A stretch of 64,000 nt of DNA from an uncultured Pelagibacteraceae bacterium (GTDB lineage Bacteria; Pseudomonadota; Alphaproteobacteria; Pelagibacterales; Pelagibacteraceae). The notes beneath the pieces are model-generated. The model searched no databases, was not told the DNA's origin, and was given only the letters and a program-made list of their open reading frames with translations. Where the stretch lies: contig CACFZK010000001.1 in NCBI GenBank assembly GCA_902570785.1, forward strand, positions 62,001 to 126,000, written 5' to 3'. Below are positions 62,802 to 64,000 of the stretch, one piece after another. The position numbers and the translations under genes were made by a program. The stretch's first letter is position 1, and the number at the start of each line of letters is the position of its first letter.

Positions 62802-63410
62802 CTAATTATTCTCCTTTTTTTCTTCTTTGATAATTATTTTTTTATATTTTTTCTTTTTTTTGGTTTTGTCATTAACTATTGGAAAATTAAATTCCTTTAA
62901 AAGATATATTGTATCTTCAAATTTTTTACTTGTGGTTACGATTGTAATATCTAAACCTCTAATAGTTTCTACTTTATCAAAGTTAATTTCTGGAAAGATT
63001 ATATGTTCCTTAATACCAAAGCTAAAGTTTCCAAATTTATCACAACTTGAATCTTTTAAACCTTTAAAGTCTTTAATCCTTGGAAGAGCGATGTTAACGA
63101 GTCTATCAATAAATTCATACATTCTATCATTTCTCAATGTAACTTTAAGACCAGCATTTGAACCTTTTCTTGATTTAAAATTTGAAATCGACTTTTTAAA
63201 TTTAGTGACGACAGGTTGTTGACCAGCAATTGCAGCAACATCTTTGATACATGATTCTAACTTTTTTTTCTCTAAAGCCTCCGCACCCAATCCCATATTT
63301 AAAACTATTTTATCAATTCTTGGGACTGCATGTATATTGTTTAGGCTTAATTTGGCCATCAAATTTTTTATTATTTCGTTTTTATACTTTTCTCTTAATC
63401 TTGGTATCAT
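62802..63410 (-). CDS. rplE: 50S ribosomal protein L5
   Basis: L5 motifs: [57 protein letters not shown] (core [16 protein letters not shown]), [24 protein letters not shown] and the ITIVTTSK segment. At 202 residues it is about 20 longer than usual through a basic C-terminal tail ([21 protein letters not shown], quoted in part: [10 protein letters not shown]). Overlaps rplX by four bases. Confidence 0.97.
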   Translation of the reverse strand: MIPRLREKYKNEIIKNLMAKLSLNNIHAVPRIDKIVLNMGLGAEALEKKKLESCIKDVAAIAGQQPVVTKFKKSISNFKSRKGSNAGLKVTLRNDRMYEFIDRLVNIALPRIKDFKGLKDSSCDKFGNFSFGIKEHIIFPEINFDKVETIRGLDITIVTTSKKFEDTIYLLKEFNFPIVNDKTKKKKKYKKIIIKEEKKENN

Positions 63411-63646
63411 TTTTTAGCCTTTGCCTTTACATCAACATTTTTCTTAAGATTCGACATGTGAATAAATCCCTCTTTTGTAATTATCCCGCCTTTATTTTCT
63501 TTGGTTGCCTTTTTGTGTTTTTTTTGCATATTAACTTCTTTTACTTTTGCCAAATTTCTTACCCTGTCAATTTCAATTATTTCACCGAGCTTGCCTCTGT
63601 CTTTACCCAAGATTACTTTTACCTTTTCTCCTTTTTTTAAGAACAT
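63407..63646 (-). CDS. rplX: 50S ribosomal protein L24 (short)
   Basis: KOW-type L24: [21 protein letters not shown] at the start (KOW core [10 protein letters not shown]), then [19 protein letters not shown] and [11 protein letters not shown]. At 79 residues it is about 20-25 shorter than typical bacterial L24; the C-terminal part after the SNL motif is mostly replaced by a short basic tail. Starts two bases after the rplN stop. Confidence 0.95.
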   Translation of the reverse strand: MFLKKGEKVKVILGKDRGKLGEIIEIDRVRNLAKVKEVNMQKKHKKATKENKGGIITKEGFIHMSNLKKNVDVKAKAKK

Positions 63647-63648
63647 GT

Positions 63649-64000
63649 TTAAATTACCTCCGGAGCTAGTGAAATTATTTTAGTTTGTCCCTTGGTTCTT
63701 AATTCCCTTGTTACCGGACCAAAAATTCTTGTTCCAATTGGTTCTCCTTTTTCATCTGTTAAAACTACTGAGTTACTATCAAATTGAACTTTTGATCCAT
63801 CTTTTCTAAATATCTCTTTTTTAGTTCTTACAACAACAGCTCTATGAACAGAACCTTTTTTTACTTTTCCTTTTGGAAGGGCGTCTTTAACACTAACAAC
63901 GATAAGGTCACCAATACCTGCGTATCTTCTTTTGGATCCGCCGAGTACTTTTATACACTCAACTCTTTTTGCTCCTGTATTATCTGCAACTAATAATTCT
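63649..64000 (-). CDS. rplN: 50S ribosomal protein L14, N-terminus outside window
   Basis: The minus-strand reading frame from the right window edge to the stop at 63649-63651 gives about 116 residues of L14: [57 protein letters not shown], and the C-terminal [17 protein letters not shown] with SLAPEVI. Only about five N-terminal residues lie beyond the window. It continues the superoperon toward rplX. Confidence 0.95.
   Translation of the reverse strand, partial: ELLVADNTGAKRVECIKVLGGSKRRYAGIGDLIVVSVKDALPKGKVKKGSVHRAVVVRTKKEIFRKDGSKVQFDSNSVVLTDEKGEPIGTRIFGPVTRELRTKGQTKIISLAPEVI

Noticed and set aside
1-64000. tRNA, rRNA, CRISPR arrays, insertion sequences or prophage genes
   Set aside because: Intergenic gaps are almost all below 70 bases and none showed cloverleaf, repeat-spacer or inverted-repeat/transposase patterns.

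Overview
The window is a very AT-rich, densely packed stretch of a streamlined alphaproteobacterial genome. Gene content, gene order, lysine/asparagine/isoleucine-rich proteins and near-absent intergenic DNA fit a Pelagibacterales (SAR11)-type marine bacterium. Another streamlined AT-rich alphaproteobacterium (for example an HIMB59/AEGEAN-169-like lineage) cannot be excluded without a phylogeny. No rRNA, tRNA, CRISPR array or insertion sequence was seen, and no stretch over 300 bases lacks a gene.

Layout. 1-6864: cinA end (+), then a minus-strand housekeeping block (ratA-like, lipA, ftsB-like, eno, kdsA, pyrG, secG, tpiA). 6926-14344: plus-strand ppiD-like, coupled trpE-G-D-C, lexA, gltX. 14345-17967: a plus-strand accessory segment between gltX and lpxB: an SOS-type umuD-umuC pair under a LexA box, an ATP-grasp ligase-like gene, and a TPP riboswitch in front of a THI5/NMT1-like gene. 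17960-31300: one long minus-strand transcription unit read from a structured leader into rpsB, tsf, frr, uppS, cdsA, dxr, bamA, skp, lpxD, fabZ, lpxA, lpxI, a sugar dehydrogenase, msrA and lpxB. This couples translation, isoprenoid/phospholipid synthesis, outer-membrane assembly and lipid A. 31342-43609: a second minus-strand chain gatC-gatA-gatB-coaX-rnj-proS-lolC/E-lolD-dnaE. 43663-50058: plus-strand ruvX, pyrB, pyrC-like, plsY, topA, RidA-like. 50053-52189: ugd and a frameshifted galU. 52225-55979: panC, mgtE, lipB, a pseudouridine synthase. 55997-64000: the 3' part of the ribosomal-protein superoperon from rplN (cut by the window edge) to rplQ, including secY, adk and rpoA.

Several blocks follow the usual alphaproteobacterial order but lack members. 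No pyruvate dehydrogenase genes lie between ftsB and lipA, no comEC between lexA and gltX, no gltA after gltX, no rseP between dxr and bamA, no pyrH between tsf and frr, no dprA between plsY and topA, and no rpmD between rpsE and rplO. Whether these genes lie elsewhere cannot be seen here.

The most informative regulatory signals are two alphaproteobacterial LexA boxes (GAAC-N7-GAAC) before lexA and umuD; a compact TPP riboswitch whose 3' end carries the ribosome-binding site; a structured rpsB leader with a possible pseudoknot onto the ribosome-binding site; and several promoters placed so close to start codons that the transcripts would be leaderless or nearly so. All five convergent gene pairs overlap at their stop codons.
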